DNA from: Qipengyuania algicida
GTDB taxonomy: Bacteria > Pseudomonadota > Alphaproteobacteria > Sphingomonadales > Sphingomonadaceae
Assembly: GCF_009828025.1 (NCBI RefSeq)
Contig: NZ_WTYA01000008.1
Coordinates: forward strand, 1 to 64,000
Reading direction: 5' to 3'
DNA: 64,000 bases
Shown here in pieces: positions 1-8,007 of the stretch (its first letter is position 1; every line of letters starts with the position of its first letter). A program made the translations under genes and the position numbers. The notes under the pieces are model-generated. The model did no database searches and was not told the origin of the DNA. It worked only from the letters and a program-made list of their open reading frames with translations.

Positions 1-59
1 GGATGCTGTCACCCGTAGAGTTCGAACGGCAGCAGATGATGAGCACCGAGGGCGTCTAG
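1..59 (+). CDS. IS3-family transposase (OrfB), C-terminal end only
   Basis: Only the last 18 residues are in the window, from the codon at 3 to the TAG at 57-59, reading MLSPVEFERQQMMSTEGV. The SPVEFE string is typical of the C-terminus of IS3-family integrase-core transposases, where it follows a conserved RRH(S/T)xLG segment that would lie just upstream. The DDE catalytic residues are not visible. The gene reads toward the truncated lysR. With so few residues the family call rests on one short motif and on the IS-like end beside it. Confidence 0.6.
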   Translation, partial: MLSPVEFERQQMMSTEGV

Positions 60-77
60 AAAACTCGGGGCTATTCA
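1..77 (+). mobile_element. Right end of an IS3-family insertion sequence
   Basis: The window opens inside an insertion sequence. A transposase reading frame ends at 57-59, and about 18 bases later the sequence, read inward from 77, gives TGAATAGCCCCGAGTTTTCT. This resembles the TGA...CCCC-type terminal inverted repeats of IS3-family elements. The end at 77 is inferred from that resemblance and from the abrupt end of the lysR reading frame. The left end is outside the window, so the inverted-repeat partner and target duplication cannot be checked. Confidence 0.55.
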
Positions 78-820
78 ACGGCTTCGGTTGCGATCGACAC
101 AAAACGGTTGACAGAAATCATCGCTAACAGGCTTGCGAGGCTTGTTTCCTGATAAATAACATTAGGGCGAAAGCCTTGCTCGGTCAGTCTCGCCGACAGC
201 AGATTGCCGAGGATTGGTCCCAGGCCGTCACTCGGGAGGACGAACACTTCGCGGCGCAACTCAGGCCAATAGATGCGCTCGTGCTCGGACAATCGGTGCC
301 CTTCGAGCAGGGCAATCATAAGCCGTTCTGACCAGAGCGGACGGGATCTGATGCCGGTTTCCGCCAATCCTACCGGTGCGACAGCGACGTCAATAGATCG
401 TGACTGGATGCTTTGAAACAACTTCTCGGGACCGGCCTCGACGCCATCGAATTGAACGTCTGGGAACCGGGTAAGATAGTCTGTGAAAGCGAGCTTCAGG
501 TTCCCCGCCATCAAGGGGGTGCAATAGCCAACCCCCAATCGACCCTCAAGTCCATAGCTGACGTTGCGTGCTGTCGTCCGAAGGTTGTCAATATCTGTAA
601 CGATCCGCCGCGCTTGCTCAATGAAAACCTTGCCATTTTCGGTGACTTCCGCACCTCGGGTCGTTCGATCGAACAGCTTGATGCCGAGCCGGTCTTCAAG
701 CAGCCGCACCCTGCGGCTGAGGGTCGATTGCTTGACGTTAAAGGACGCTGCGGCGCGCGAAAAACTCTGGGCGTCGGCCGTCATCACGGCAAAGCGTAAT
801 TGTTGCACCTCAATCGACAT
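71..820 (-). pseudogene. LysR-family regulator truncated by an IS element
   Basis: The product is 249 residues, against about 300 for the family. The N-terminal winged helix-turn-helix is complete (about residues 5-65, including FSRAAASFNVKQSTLSRRV and LFDRT), followed by most of the effector-binding domain. The reading frame ends at a TAG (71-73) that lies inside the presumed terminal repeat of the IS element, so the last one or two codons come from the IS and about 50 native residues are missing. It may still bind DNA but is unlikely to fold and respond normally. It lies downstream of the metallo-beta-lactamase gene on the same strand, 147 bases away; its former target was probably on the lost left side. 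It could still be expressed as a short protein. Confidence 0.75.
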
Positions 821-967
821 GTGATCGAGCAGCCCTATATAATACTGAAATCAAGAGCCTGCCCCCCTTTCCCATAATCAAGAACCACCCGTACCTATCT
901 GGGTGATATTATTGAGGCCGAGAGCCGCTTGCGCGCATTGTGCAACGTCGAGAATTGCCTGCGTCGA

Positions 968-2362
968 TCATGATAGAACTGCCGTTTCGTTCGGCTTTGG
1001 CCGCTTGGCTTTTCCAGGGATCCGACGATTGAGTTCTTCTTGTAATGCGGATGACGCATCTTCTTCACCGTGAGTGACGAAGATCTGTTTGGGAGCTTTC
1101 TTAAATGCTGAAATCCAGGCAAGTAGCGCCGTTCGGTCCGCATGGGCTGAAAAGCCGCCTATCGAGCGGACATCTGCTCGCACAGCAATATTTTGACCAA
1201 AGATCCTTACACTGGCCGCTCCATCTACCAGCTTTCGTCCACGCGTTCCCTCTGCCTGATATCCCGCAAATAAAACGGTGTTGTTCCGGTTCGGCAACCC
1301 GTGGCGGAGATGATGCAAAATTCTACCCTCAGTGCACATTCCGCTGGCGGAAATTATGATCGCGCCTGATTTTATCGTGTTCAGAGCAATCGATTCCTGC
1401 ACGCTCTCAGTATATTTCAGAAGAATTGAAGGCTGAGTTTGCCGTTTCCATGTTTCAAGCTTTTTTGCTTCTTCATCAAACAGCCTGATATGTCGTTTTG
1501 TGAGTTCAGTCGCTCGCTGCGCCATGGGGGAATCGAGAAAGATATTAAGGTTCTTGAGGCGACCCTCACAAGTTAGGTGATGAAAATAATAGATCAGTTC
1601 TTGTGTCCGCCCAACGGCGAAGGCAGGTATGTTGAGGTTGCCTTTTTTCTGGTTCAAGGCGTGGTCTGCAACCTCTACCAGCCTATCAAGCGATGGGCCT
1701 AATTGTTCATGATCACGGTTCCCGTAAGTGGATTCCACGATGAGATAATCGGCCTCATCAATGAAAACAGGATCGCGAAGTATTGGGCGATGCGGCTGAC
1801 CAAGGTCACCTGAAAAAACCAGCTTTCTTTTTTCGCTGCCTTTGCCAATCCATATTTCGAGAATTGCCGACCCCAAAATGTGTCCGGCATCGCGCAATCG
1901 CAATTGCACTTCAGGGTGGAGCGATATGGTTCGATCATAGTCGTGCCCATCCACTTGGGAAAGCGCCGTTTCAGCATCCTCCATCCGGTAGAGTGGTTCG
2001 AGCTCTTCTTTAACATGAGAGCGTCTTCTCGCCGCGCGTTCAGCCGCCGCTTCATGGATATGAGCGCTGTCACGAAGCATGATTTCCAGCAATTCTGCGG
2101 TTGCCTTGCTGGTATAGATCGGGCCTTCAAATCCATCCCGGCATAATTTGGGGAGCAGGCCGCTGTGATCGATATGCGCGTGCGACAGTATAACAAAGTC
2201 AAGCGACGATGGCGAAAATGAGAAGCTTCTTCGGTTTTTCGAGTCCGCGTCGCTCCCACCCTGAAACATGCCGCAATCGACAAGAAACCGGGCGCCTCCG
2301 GCCTCCACCAGATAACATGAGCCAGTGACTTCCCCAGCGGCACCCAAGAATGTGATTTTCAT
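968..2362 (-). CDS. Beta-CASP metallo-beta-lactamase fold protein (RNase-like)
   Basis: 464 residues, full length for the family. The N-terminus has the MBL core with the zinc motif HAHIDH (residues 61-66) and a later DAGHILGSA histidine. A beta-CASP insertion follows, and the C-terminus has the RMMBL segment with SIGGFSAHADR. Members (Ysh1/CPSF-73-like, bacterial relatives) are cytoplasmic zinc nucleases acting on RNA, though many bacterial ones have no proven substrate. The gene starts 33 bases after the LOG-family gene on the same strand, so the two are probably co-transcribed. GC is lower than in the core genome on the right, as for the rest of the island. An RNA-processing role is family knowledge; the link with the LOG protein is inference. 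Confidence 0.85.
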   Translation of the reverse strand: MKITFLGAAGEVTGSCYLVEAGGARFLVDCGMFQGGSDADSKNRRSFSFSPSSLDFVILSHAHIDHSGLLPKLCRDGFEGPIYTSKATAELLEIMLRDSAHIHEAAAERAARRRSHVKEELEPLYRMEDAETALSQVDGHDYDRTISLHPEVQLRLRDAGHILGSAILEIWIGKGSEKRKLVFSGDLGQPHRPILRDPVFIDEADYLIVESTYGNRDHEQLGPSLDRLVEVADHALNQKKGNLNIPAFAVGRTQELIYYFHHLTCEGRLKNLNIFLDSPMAQRATELTKRHIRLFDEEAKKLETWKRQTQPSILLKYTESVQESIALNTIKSGAIIISASGMCTEGRILHHLRHGLPNRNNTVLFAGYQAEGTRGRKLVDGAASVRIFGQNIAVRADVRSIGGFSAHADRTALLAWISAFKKAPKQIFVTHGEEDASSALQEELNRRIPGKAKRPKPNETAVLS

Positions 2363-2395
2363 ACTATCATCCTGTTACCATCCAAATTCTTAGCG

Positions 2396-3172
2396 TCATT
2401 CAGGTGGTATCTCGCCATAGAACTCGCAGATCACATGCACGGCTTCACGGGCCGTATCGACAATCTGGTAGAGGTTCAGATCACTTTGATCGATATATCC
2501 TTCTTCGGCGAGGTAGCTGAAGTTGACGACCTTGTTCCAATACTCTCGGCCAAGAAGAACTATCGGTATTGGAGGGATTTTCCGGGTCTGAACAAGCGTG
2601 AGAACGTCGAAAACCTCATCCATCGTGCCAAACCCGCCCGGGAAAGCTACCAACGCTTTGGCTCGCATTAGAAAATGCATTTTGCGCAAGCCAAAGTAGC
2701 GAAACCGGAAGCACAATTCCGGCGTGATGTAGGGATTGGGGGTTTGTTCTTTTGGCAGGTCGATATTAAGTCCGATCGAGCGCGCGCCTGCCTCGTAGGC
2801 ACCCCGATTTGCCGCTTCCATGATGCCGGGACCGCCGCCTGTTACAACTAGAAAGTCAGCACGTCCTTTCTGTTGGAATCGCTCAGAAACTATGGCTGAA
2901 AATTTCCGCGCTTCATCATAATATCGGGTCACTTCGTGAGAACCATCAGGGGAGACCCGCGCGCTTCCAAAAACGACAACGGTCGAGTTGATTCCCTCCT
3001 TCTTCAGGACAATGTCTGGCTTCAAAAATTCCAATTGCAGCCGCGCCGAGCGCAGGTCATCGAGGTTCATGAACTCGGGATCATCGGTTGCCGGCCTGTA
3101 GGCCTTACTTTCGAGCAACGCCTGCACCATTGCCTGCCTCGACCGGGCATCACTTTCGGGGCCGTCAGGCAC
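2396..3172 (-). CDS. LOG-family (TIGR00730) nucleotide hydrolase-like protein
   Basis: 258 residues with a Rossmann-like fold: VVVFGSARV near residue 68, GGGPGIMEAANRG, and the signature PGGFGTMDE. LOG proteins hydrolyse cytokinin or other nucleoside 5'-monophosphates to free base and ribose phosphate; many were once called lysine decarboxylases in error. The N-terminal extension of about 65 residues is typical of the larger bacterial subgroup. The start is a GTG at 3170-3172, sharing one base with the stop of a short upstream frame, which suggests coupled translation. It is the upstream partner of the metallo-beta-lactamase gene. The substrate is unknown. Confidence 0.82.
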   Translation of the reverse strand: MPDGPESDARSRQAMVQALLESKAYRPATDDPEFMNLDDLRSARLQLEFLKPDIVLKKEGINSTVVVFGSARVSPDGSHEVTRYYDEARKFSAIVSERFQQKGRADFLVVTGGGPGIMEAANRGAYEAGARSIGLNIDLPKEQTPNPYITPELCFRFRYFGLRKMHFLMRAKALVAFPGGFGTMDEVFDVLTLVQTRKIPPIPIVLLGREYWNKVVNFSYLAEEGYIDQSDLNLYQIVDTAREAVHVICEFYGEIPPE

Positions 3173-3270
3173 TACTCGCTGGTCTTGCCGTCAAAACGCT
3201 CGTGTAAAGCGGGAAACCGCATAGCATGAATAGCAGACCAAAAATCGATGTTGGGCTTACCTTCGGCCAT
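3172..3270 (-). CDS. Possible 32-residue leader peptide before the LOG gene
   Basis: A frame of 32 codons starts at an ATG (3268-3270) after the purine-rich GGGAGAGGA and stops at a TAG (3172-3174) whose last base is the first base of the LOG gene's GTG. The peptide begins MAEGKPNIDFWSAIHAMRF and has no recognised domain. A second overlapping frame (3165-3311) starts after a stronger GGAGG, encodes 48 residues with a hydrophobic stretch (SIFGLLFMLCGFPLYTSVL), and ends eight bases inside the LOG gene. At most one is likely to matter. Either could couple translation to LOG. The choice is uncertain. Confidence 0.3.
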   Translation of the reverse strand: MAEGKPNIDFWSAIHAMRFPALHERFDGKTSE

Positions 3271-3351
3271 AGTTTTCCTCTCCCGTATCTATCGTGGTGC
3301 TGCTCCGGCATGCGTTCCTCCAAGACCTTTGCAGCGACGAGGAAACGACTC

Positions 3352-3397
3352 CGCCTACACAAAAGATAGTGACTAAGTACTATCTTTTGTGTAGGCG
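3352..3397. promoter_or_regulatory. 46-bp inverted repeat between divergent operons (likely TetR operator)
   Basis: Two perfect 19-base arms (3352-3370 and 3379-3397) are separated by eight bases. The arm contains CCTACACAAAAGATAGT. It lies six bases before the ATG of the TetR gene and about 80 bases before the leftward LOG/MBL operon. TetR-family repressors usually bind palindromes beside their own gene, so autoregulation, and possibly control of both operons, is likely. The position so close to the start codon leaves no room for a separate ribosome-binding site, so the repeat itself would also form a hairpin in the tetR transcript. Confidence 0.75.
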
Positions 3398-3403
3398 CGC
3401 AAT

Positions 3404-4000
3404 ATGAAACGCAAAAACCTGACCTCCGATGAGCGCAAAGCGGCAACCGTGGAGGCAGTGATTGCGCTCGCAGCATCGTCAAACCCTGCCGACATAACTA
3501 CAGCGCAGATTGGCTCCTACATGGATGTGACCCAAGGCGCGTTGTTCCGCCATTTTCCCAGCAAGCAGGAAATCTGGACGGCTGTGATGGACTGGACGGC
3601 GAACCAACTTCTGGCGCGAATTGACAAGGTTGAGAGCGACAATCCGCTTGATGAACTGGAGGCGATGTTCGTGGCGCATGTCGATTTTGTCGTCACTCAC
3701 CCGGGTATTCCACCGATCCTCTTCGGTGAATTGCAACGCAGGGGTAAGACTCCTGCGAAGGCGCTGCTGCAGAAATTGATGGCAGAATATGGCGTCCGGC
3801 TATCGACGAAGCTCACTAGGGCGAAGTCGGCAGGACTTATTGCATGTGATACCGACATACCGGCTGCGGCGATCATGTTTCTTGGCATCATACAGGGTCT
3901 AGTGATGCAGAGCATGATGACCGGTAATTCGAGCATGATGCGCGAAATGTCGACGCGGCTTTTCAATATATATTTAGGTGGAATAGGGGCCAAAATGTGA
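3404..4000 (+). CDS. TetR/AcrR-family transcriptional regulator
   Basis: 198 residues. An N-terminal helix-turn-helix (about residues 10-55, with TTAQIGSYMDVTQGALFRHFPSKQEIW split over its helices) is followed by an all-helical ligand domain. It is the first gene of the efflux operon and probably represses it through the inverted repeat at 3352-3397. E. coli has a comparable pairing of a TetR-type regulator (CecR) with ybhGFSR. No clear Shine-Dalgarno sequence precedes the ATG, so translation may be leaderless or weak. Its stop codon overlaps the GTG of the next small gene. The inducer is unknown; a hydrophobic toxin or drug exported by the pump is the usual case. Confidence 0.88.
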   Translation: MKRKNLTSDERKAATVEAVIALAASSNPADITTAQIGSYMDVTQGALFRHFPSKQEIWTAVMDWTANQLLARIDKVESDNPLDELEAMFVAHVDFVVTHPGIPPILFGELQRRGKTPAKALLQKLMAEYGVRLSTKLTRAKSAGLIACDTDIPAAAIMFLGIIQGLVMQSMMTGNSSMMREMSTRLFNIYLGGIGAKM

Positions 4001-4128
4001 AGCGGCCTGTCGCCCTAAACCGCCGCGAGCTGACGCATTTAGCCGCTATCACGCCATTGCTTTTACCATTCATCTGGGCGGCACTTCACATGCAGAAACC
4101 CGCGCCGTTAACGGAGAATGTCCAGTGA
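3997..4128 (+). CDS. 43-residue single-span membrane protein in the efflux operon
   Basis: This small gene starts at a GTG (3997-3999) overlapping the TetR stop as GTGA and stops at a TGA (4126-4128) overlapping the GTG of the HlyD gene in the same way. An AGGGG about seven bases before the start is a good ribosome-binding site. The peptide has a basic N-terminus (VKRPVALNRRE), one hydrophobic span (about residues 16-31, AAITPLLLPFIWAALH) and a short polar tail, so N-in topology is expected. The double overlap fits the rest of the operon, whose genes all overlap or nearly touch. No family is recognised. It could be a small pump subunit or only a coupling device. Confidence 0.55.
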   Translation: MKRPVALNRRELTHLAAITPLLLPFIWAALHMQKPAPLTENVQ

Positions 4129-5132
4129 ACAGGAAACGTGTCCTTATCATTGTTGCAATAGCGGTTCTGTTGATCGCGGCCTTCATCACGCGCGGCTTCG
4201 GCCTGATCGCTAAAGCTGATGAAGGACCGCTTACGCTCTATGGAAATGTCGATATTCGTGAGGTGGATTTGGGCTTTCGTGTTGGCGGTCGGATCAATTC
4301 CATCGAAGTCGAGGAGGGTGCCGCGGTGACGGCAGGACAATTGCTGGCAACCCTTGACAGATCCAGCCTCGAAAGCCGCGCCCGCCAGGCGGATGCCCAG
4401 ATCGCCGCTGCTGAGGCAAATTTGACAAAACTACGCAATGGTAACCGCGCACAAGAAATCGAGCAGGCTCGCGCACGCTATGCAGCTAGCCAAATAGCTG
4501 TTGCCGAAGCCGATAGAGATTATCGACGCCGCGAACCACTTGTTGGTCCTGGTGCGATCAGCCGCGATATCTGGGACCAAACTGTCGCCACACGAGACCG
4601 TGCGCGGGCGCAGGCAGCGGAGGCGCGCGCTGCGCTCTCACTCCTACAGGCGGGCGCGCGGCGTGAGGATGTCGCTGCAGCGGCAGCGCAGGTGGACGCA
4701 GCAATAGCACAGCGCAGCGGCACTCAGGTTGATCTGACCGACACGCAGCTGTTCTCACAAACGGATGGCATCGTCGTGACCCGCGTCAATGAGCCGGGCG
4801 CAATTGTGCAGCCCGGCGCCACCATTCTCACGCTGGCCATCAACGCCCCGATGCGCGTTCGCGCCTATATCGGCGAACCTGACCTCACGCGCATCAACCC
4901 AGGAATGGCAGTAGAGGTCAGCGTGGATGGCAATCCGCGCACTTACAACGGCACAATTGGTTACATCTCGCCACAAGCCGAATTTACGCCTAAATCAGTA
5001 GAGACTCAGGATTTGCGTACAGATCTAGTTTATAGGCTGCGTATCATCGTGACCAATCCTGATGATGCGCTGCGGCAGGGTCAGCCGGTCACTGTGAAAA
5101 TCCCAACTGCGCGAGCCACGCAGGCGCGCTGA
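4125..5132 (+). CDS. HlyD/YbhG-type membrane-fusion (adaptor) protein
   Basis: 335 residues. One N-terminal membrane anchor (about residues 6-26) is followed by the first half of a lipoyl domain (VGGRINSIEVEEGAAVTAGQ), a long coiled-coil hairpin rich in Ala, Arg and Glu (about 80-200), the second lipoyl half (DGIVVTRVNEPGAIVQPG) and a beta-barrel domain. Such adaptors bridge an inner-membrane exporter and an outer-membrane channel across the periplasm. The start is a GTG with GGAG about nine bases upstream; a nearby ATG at 4118 is out of frame. It belongs with the ABC genes that follow. Strong resemblance to YbhG of E. coli in layout. Confidence 0.9.
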   Translation: MNRKRVLIIVAIAVLLIAAFITRGFGLIAKADEGPLTLYGNVDIREVDLGFRVGGRINSIEVEEGAAVTAGQLLATLDRSSLESRARQADAQIAAAEANLTKLRNGNRAQEIEQARARYAASQIAVAEADRDYRRREPLVGPGAISRDIWDQTVATRDRARAQAAEARAALSLLQAGARREDVAAAAAQVDAAIAQRSGTQVDLTDTQLFSQTDGIVVTRVNEPGAIVQPGATILTLAINAPMRVRAYIGEPDLTRINPGMAVEVSVDGNPRTYNGTIGYISPQAEFTPKSVETQDLRTDLVYRLRIIVTNPDDALRQGQPVTVKIPTARATQAR

Positions 5133-6874
5133 TGACTGCGCGTCAGCCTTTGCCTGTTGCATCGGCCGAGGGGCTGGTGAAGCGTTTTGGCGCTGGACCA
5201 GCTGCGCTCGATCAGGTCAGCATCGCCATCAGGCCGTGGCAGATGACCGGACTTGTTGGTCCCGATGGTGCGGGCAAGACAACCTTGATCCGCATATTGG
5301 CGGGACTGATGACAGCAGATGCAGGCACGCTCGACATATTGGGCGGCGCGCCCATCGATGCGCTGGAAGATATTGGCTATATGCCGCAGCGCTTTGGCCT
5401 TTACGAAGATTTGAGCGTGCTGGAAAATCTCACGCTCTATGCCGAGCTGCGTGCGCTGCCCAAAGCCGAGCATGATGCGACCTTTGACCGGCTGCTGACC
5501 TTCACTGACTTGAAACGCTTCCAGTCGCGCCCCGCAGGCAAGCTGTCGGGCGGGATGAAGCAGAAACTGGGTCTTGCATGTGCGTTGGTGCGCACCCCCA
5601 AGCTGCTGTTGCTTGATGAGCCGGGCGTCGGCGTTGATCCGATCTCTCGGCGTGAATTGTGGTCGATGGTTAGCGATCTGACCGAAGAAGGCATCGGCGT
5701 TCTCTGGTCCACAGCCTATCTTGATGAGGCTGAAAACTGCGATATCGTCTATTTGCTCAATGACGGAAAGCTGTTGTTTGAAGGTCCGCCAGAAGCGCTG
5801 ACAGATGGTATTGAAGGCCGCGTCATCAAGGTTACAGACTTCGATGATAATCGGCGGCATGTGCTTACCCGCGCTCTCGATAGGAGCGATGTCATCGACG
5901 GCACATTGCAGGGCCGTGCGGTGCGGCTGCTCGTGAAAGAGGGCTGCGCCCCGCCAGACAGAACGGTGCTGAACGAAGGCGAGCAAACGCGCGTTTCGCA
6001 GGCGTCGGCGCGTTTTGAGGACGGTTTTATCGATATATTGGGTGGCGGACCGACAGGAACCAGCCAGCTTGCGCAAAATTATCGCGAAATCCCTGTAAGC
6101 GATGCGCCTGCCATTTCAGCCAACGGGCTGACCAAAAAATTTGGTGATTTTACTGCCGCTGAGGATATGAATTTCACTGTCGGCCGCGGGCAGATATTCG
6201 GACTACTTGGCCCCAATGGGGCAGGCAAATCAACATGCTTCAAAATGCTCTGCGGCCTGCTCACGCCGACATCGGGCACAGGCGCGGTTGCCGGCAAGGA
6301 CATTCGCCGCGCCGCTGCCCATGCGCGATCCTCGCTGGGCTATATGGCACAAAAATTCTCGCTCTATGGTGATCTGAGTGTGGCGCAGAACCTCGCTTTT
6401 TTTGCAGGCGTCTATAATCTGGGCGGTGCAGCCGCGAAGGCGGCCATCGGTCAAATGACCGAACTGTTCAATCTTGGCGACCGGCTTAATGTCAATGCTG
6501 GTACACTGCCGCTGGGCTTCAAGCAGCGTCTGGCGCTCGCCTGCGCCGTGATGCATCAGCCGCCTGTCTTGTTTCTTGATGAGCCGACTTCCGGTGTTGA
6601 TCCGGTTGCGCGGCGCGAATTCTGGACCCATATCAATGGCCTGGTGGAAAAGGGTGTCACGGTGCTCGTCACCACCCATTTCATGGATGAGGCAGAATAT
6701 TGCGATTCGGTAACGCTGATTTATCGTGCGCGGCAGATCGCCAGCGGTAGCCCCGATGATCTGAAAGCCGAGGCAGCGCGGATCACCGGCGCGGGTGACC
6801 CGACGATGGAAGATGCCTTTATCGCGCTGATTGAGCGATCCGAGCAGAGCAACGCCCCAGGTCTGGCGGCGTGA
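5132..6874 (+). CDS. Tandem ABC exporter ATPase (YbhF-like, two nucleotide-binding domains)
   Basis: 580 residues with two fused ATPase domains. Domain 1 has Walker A GPDGAGKTT (residues 43-51), signature LSGGMKQ and Walker B LLLLDEP. Domain 2, from about residue 330, has GPNGAGKST, LFLDEPTSGVDP and a switch histidine in VTTHF. Its signature is altered to LPLGFKQ in place of LSGGxxQ, and domain 1 has STAYL in place of the usual switch-histidine segment, so the two ATP sites are probably unequal. It powers the two permeases encoded next. It shares one base with the end of the adaptor gene (TGATG) and four with the first permease. Confidence 0.92.
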   Translation: MTARQPLPVASAEGLVKRFGAGPAALDQVSIAIRPWQMTGLVGPDGAGKTTLIRILAGLMTADAGTLDILGGAPIDALEDIGYMPQRFGLYEDLSVLENLTLYAELRALPKAEHDATFDRLLTFTDLKRFQSRPAGKLSGGMKQKLGLACALVRTPKLLLLDEPGVGVDPISRRELWSMVSDLTEEGIGVLWSTAYLDEAENCDIVYLLNDGKLLFEGPPEALTDGIEGRVIKVTDFDDNRRHVLTRALDRSDVIDGTLQGRAVRLLVKEGCAPPDRTVLNEGEQTRVSQASARFEDGFIDILGGGPTGTSQLAQNYREIPVSDAPAISANGLTKKFGDFTAAEDMNFTVGRGQIFGLLGPNGAGKSTCFKMLCGLLTPTSGTGAVAGKDIRRAAAHARSSLGYMAQKFSLYGDLSVAQNLAFFAGVYNLGGAAAKAAIGQMTELFNLGDRLNVNAGTLPLGFKQRLALACAVMHQPPVLFLDEPTSGVDPVARREFWTHINGLVEKGVTVLVTTHFMDEAEYCDSVTLIYRARQIASGSPDDLKAEAARITGAGDPTMEDAFIALIERSEQSNAPGLAA

Positions 6875-8007
6875 GCGCACGTTTTTCCTTTAATCTGCGA
6901 AGACTCACTGCGCTGGTGGGCAAGGAGTTGACGCAAGTGGTGCGCGATCCCGCGACCATCTTGATTGTTCTCGTTCTGCCATTGATCCTGCTGTTTTTGT
7001 TCGGTTATGCCGTCTCGCTCGATGCCTCGCGAACGCGGGTTGCCGTAGTATTGGAGGACAGCAGCGAGCCTGCGCTCAGTCTGGCCTTAGCCTACCAGAA
7101 TTCTCGCTATTTTGAAGTCACCATGGCGCGCACGGTTGAGCCGGTGCGCGATTTGATGGTAGATGGCAAAGCGCGCGGGATCATCGTCATTCCGCAAGGG
7201 TTCGGGCGCCAGATACAAACGGGCCGGGCCGCCATCCAGATCATCACCGATGGATCACAGCCTAATACCGCCAATTTCGTTGCCGCTTACAGCAATGGCG
7301 TGCTCACCAATTGGACAGCCTTGCGTCAGCTTGAAGCGCCTGTAGCTGGCGCGCCAATGTCACCGCTGCAGATTGCGCCGCGCTATTGGTACAACCCCGC
7401 GCTCAAGAGCCGCTTTTTCCTCGTTCCCGGCTCAATCGCGATTGTCATGGCGATGATTGGAACCTTGCTCACCGCACTTGTCGTCGCGCGCGAATGGGAG
7501 CGCGGAACGATGGAATCGCTGATGGCCACACCGATGCGGATGACCGAATTTATTGCCAGCAAGGTCGTACCTTATTTCCTGCTCGGGCTTGGCTCGATGG
7601 TACTATGCAGCCTGACCGCAGTGTTCCTGTTCGGCGTGCCATTTCGCGGAAGCGTGATTGCTTTGATTGCGATGTCGGCCGCCTATCTGATGCCCGCGCT
7701 GGGCATGGGGCTGTTCATTTCGGCAGCAACCAAAAACCAGTTCGTTGCCAGCCAGATTGCCCTGCTGAGCTCCTTCCTGCCGAGTTTTCTCCTGTCGGGC
7801 TTCCTGTTTGAAATCTCCTCAATGCCAAAGCCGATCCAGATCATCACGTATCTGGTTCCCGCGCGCTACCTTATTCCCTCGCTGCAAACGGTGTTTCTGG
7901 CCGGTGATTTTTGGGGGCTGTTCTGGCCCAATATTGCCATCATGCTCGGCTTCGGTTTCGGCTTTTTCCTGCTCTCCTTCCGCATGACGAAACGGAGCTT
8001 GGACTAA
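6871..8007 (+). CDS. ABC-2 type permease (YbhS/YhhJ-like), first subunit
   Basis: 378 residues. One N-terminal span (LILLFLFGYAVSLDASRT) is followed by a periplasmic domain of about 140 residues and a C-terminal bundle of about five spans, the ABC-2 layout. The conserved REWERGTMESLMATPM segment lies on the cytoplasmic side, where it contacts the ATPase. It starts at a GTG overlapping the ATPase stop by four bases (GTGA). It pairs with the next gene to form a heterodimeric channel. In E. coli the homologous YbhFSR pump is linked to resistance to some drugs and to sodium/proton exchange. The cargo here is unknown. Confidence 0.9.
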   Translation: MSARFSFNLRRLTALVGKELTQVVRDPATILIVLVLPLILLFLFGYAVSLDASRTRVAVVLEDSSEPALSLALAYQNSRYFEVTMARTVEPVRDLMVDGKARGIIVIPQGFGRQIQTGRAAIQIITDGSQPNTANFVAAYSNGVLTNWTALRQLEAPVAGAPMSPLQIAPRYWYNPALKSRFFLVPGSIAIVMAMIGTLLTALVVAREWERGTMESLMATPMRMTEFIASKVVPYFLLGLGSMVLCSLTAVFLFGVPFRGSVIALIAMSAAYLMPALGMGLFISAATKNQFVASQIALLSSFLPSFLLSGFLFEISSMPKPIQIITYLVPARYLIPSLQTVFLAGDFWGLFWPNIAIMLGFGFGFFLLSFRMTKRSLD

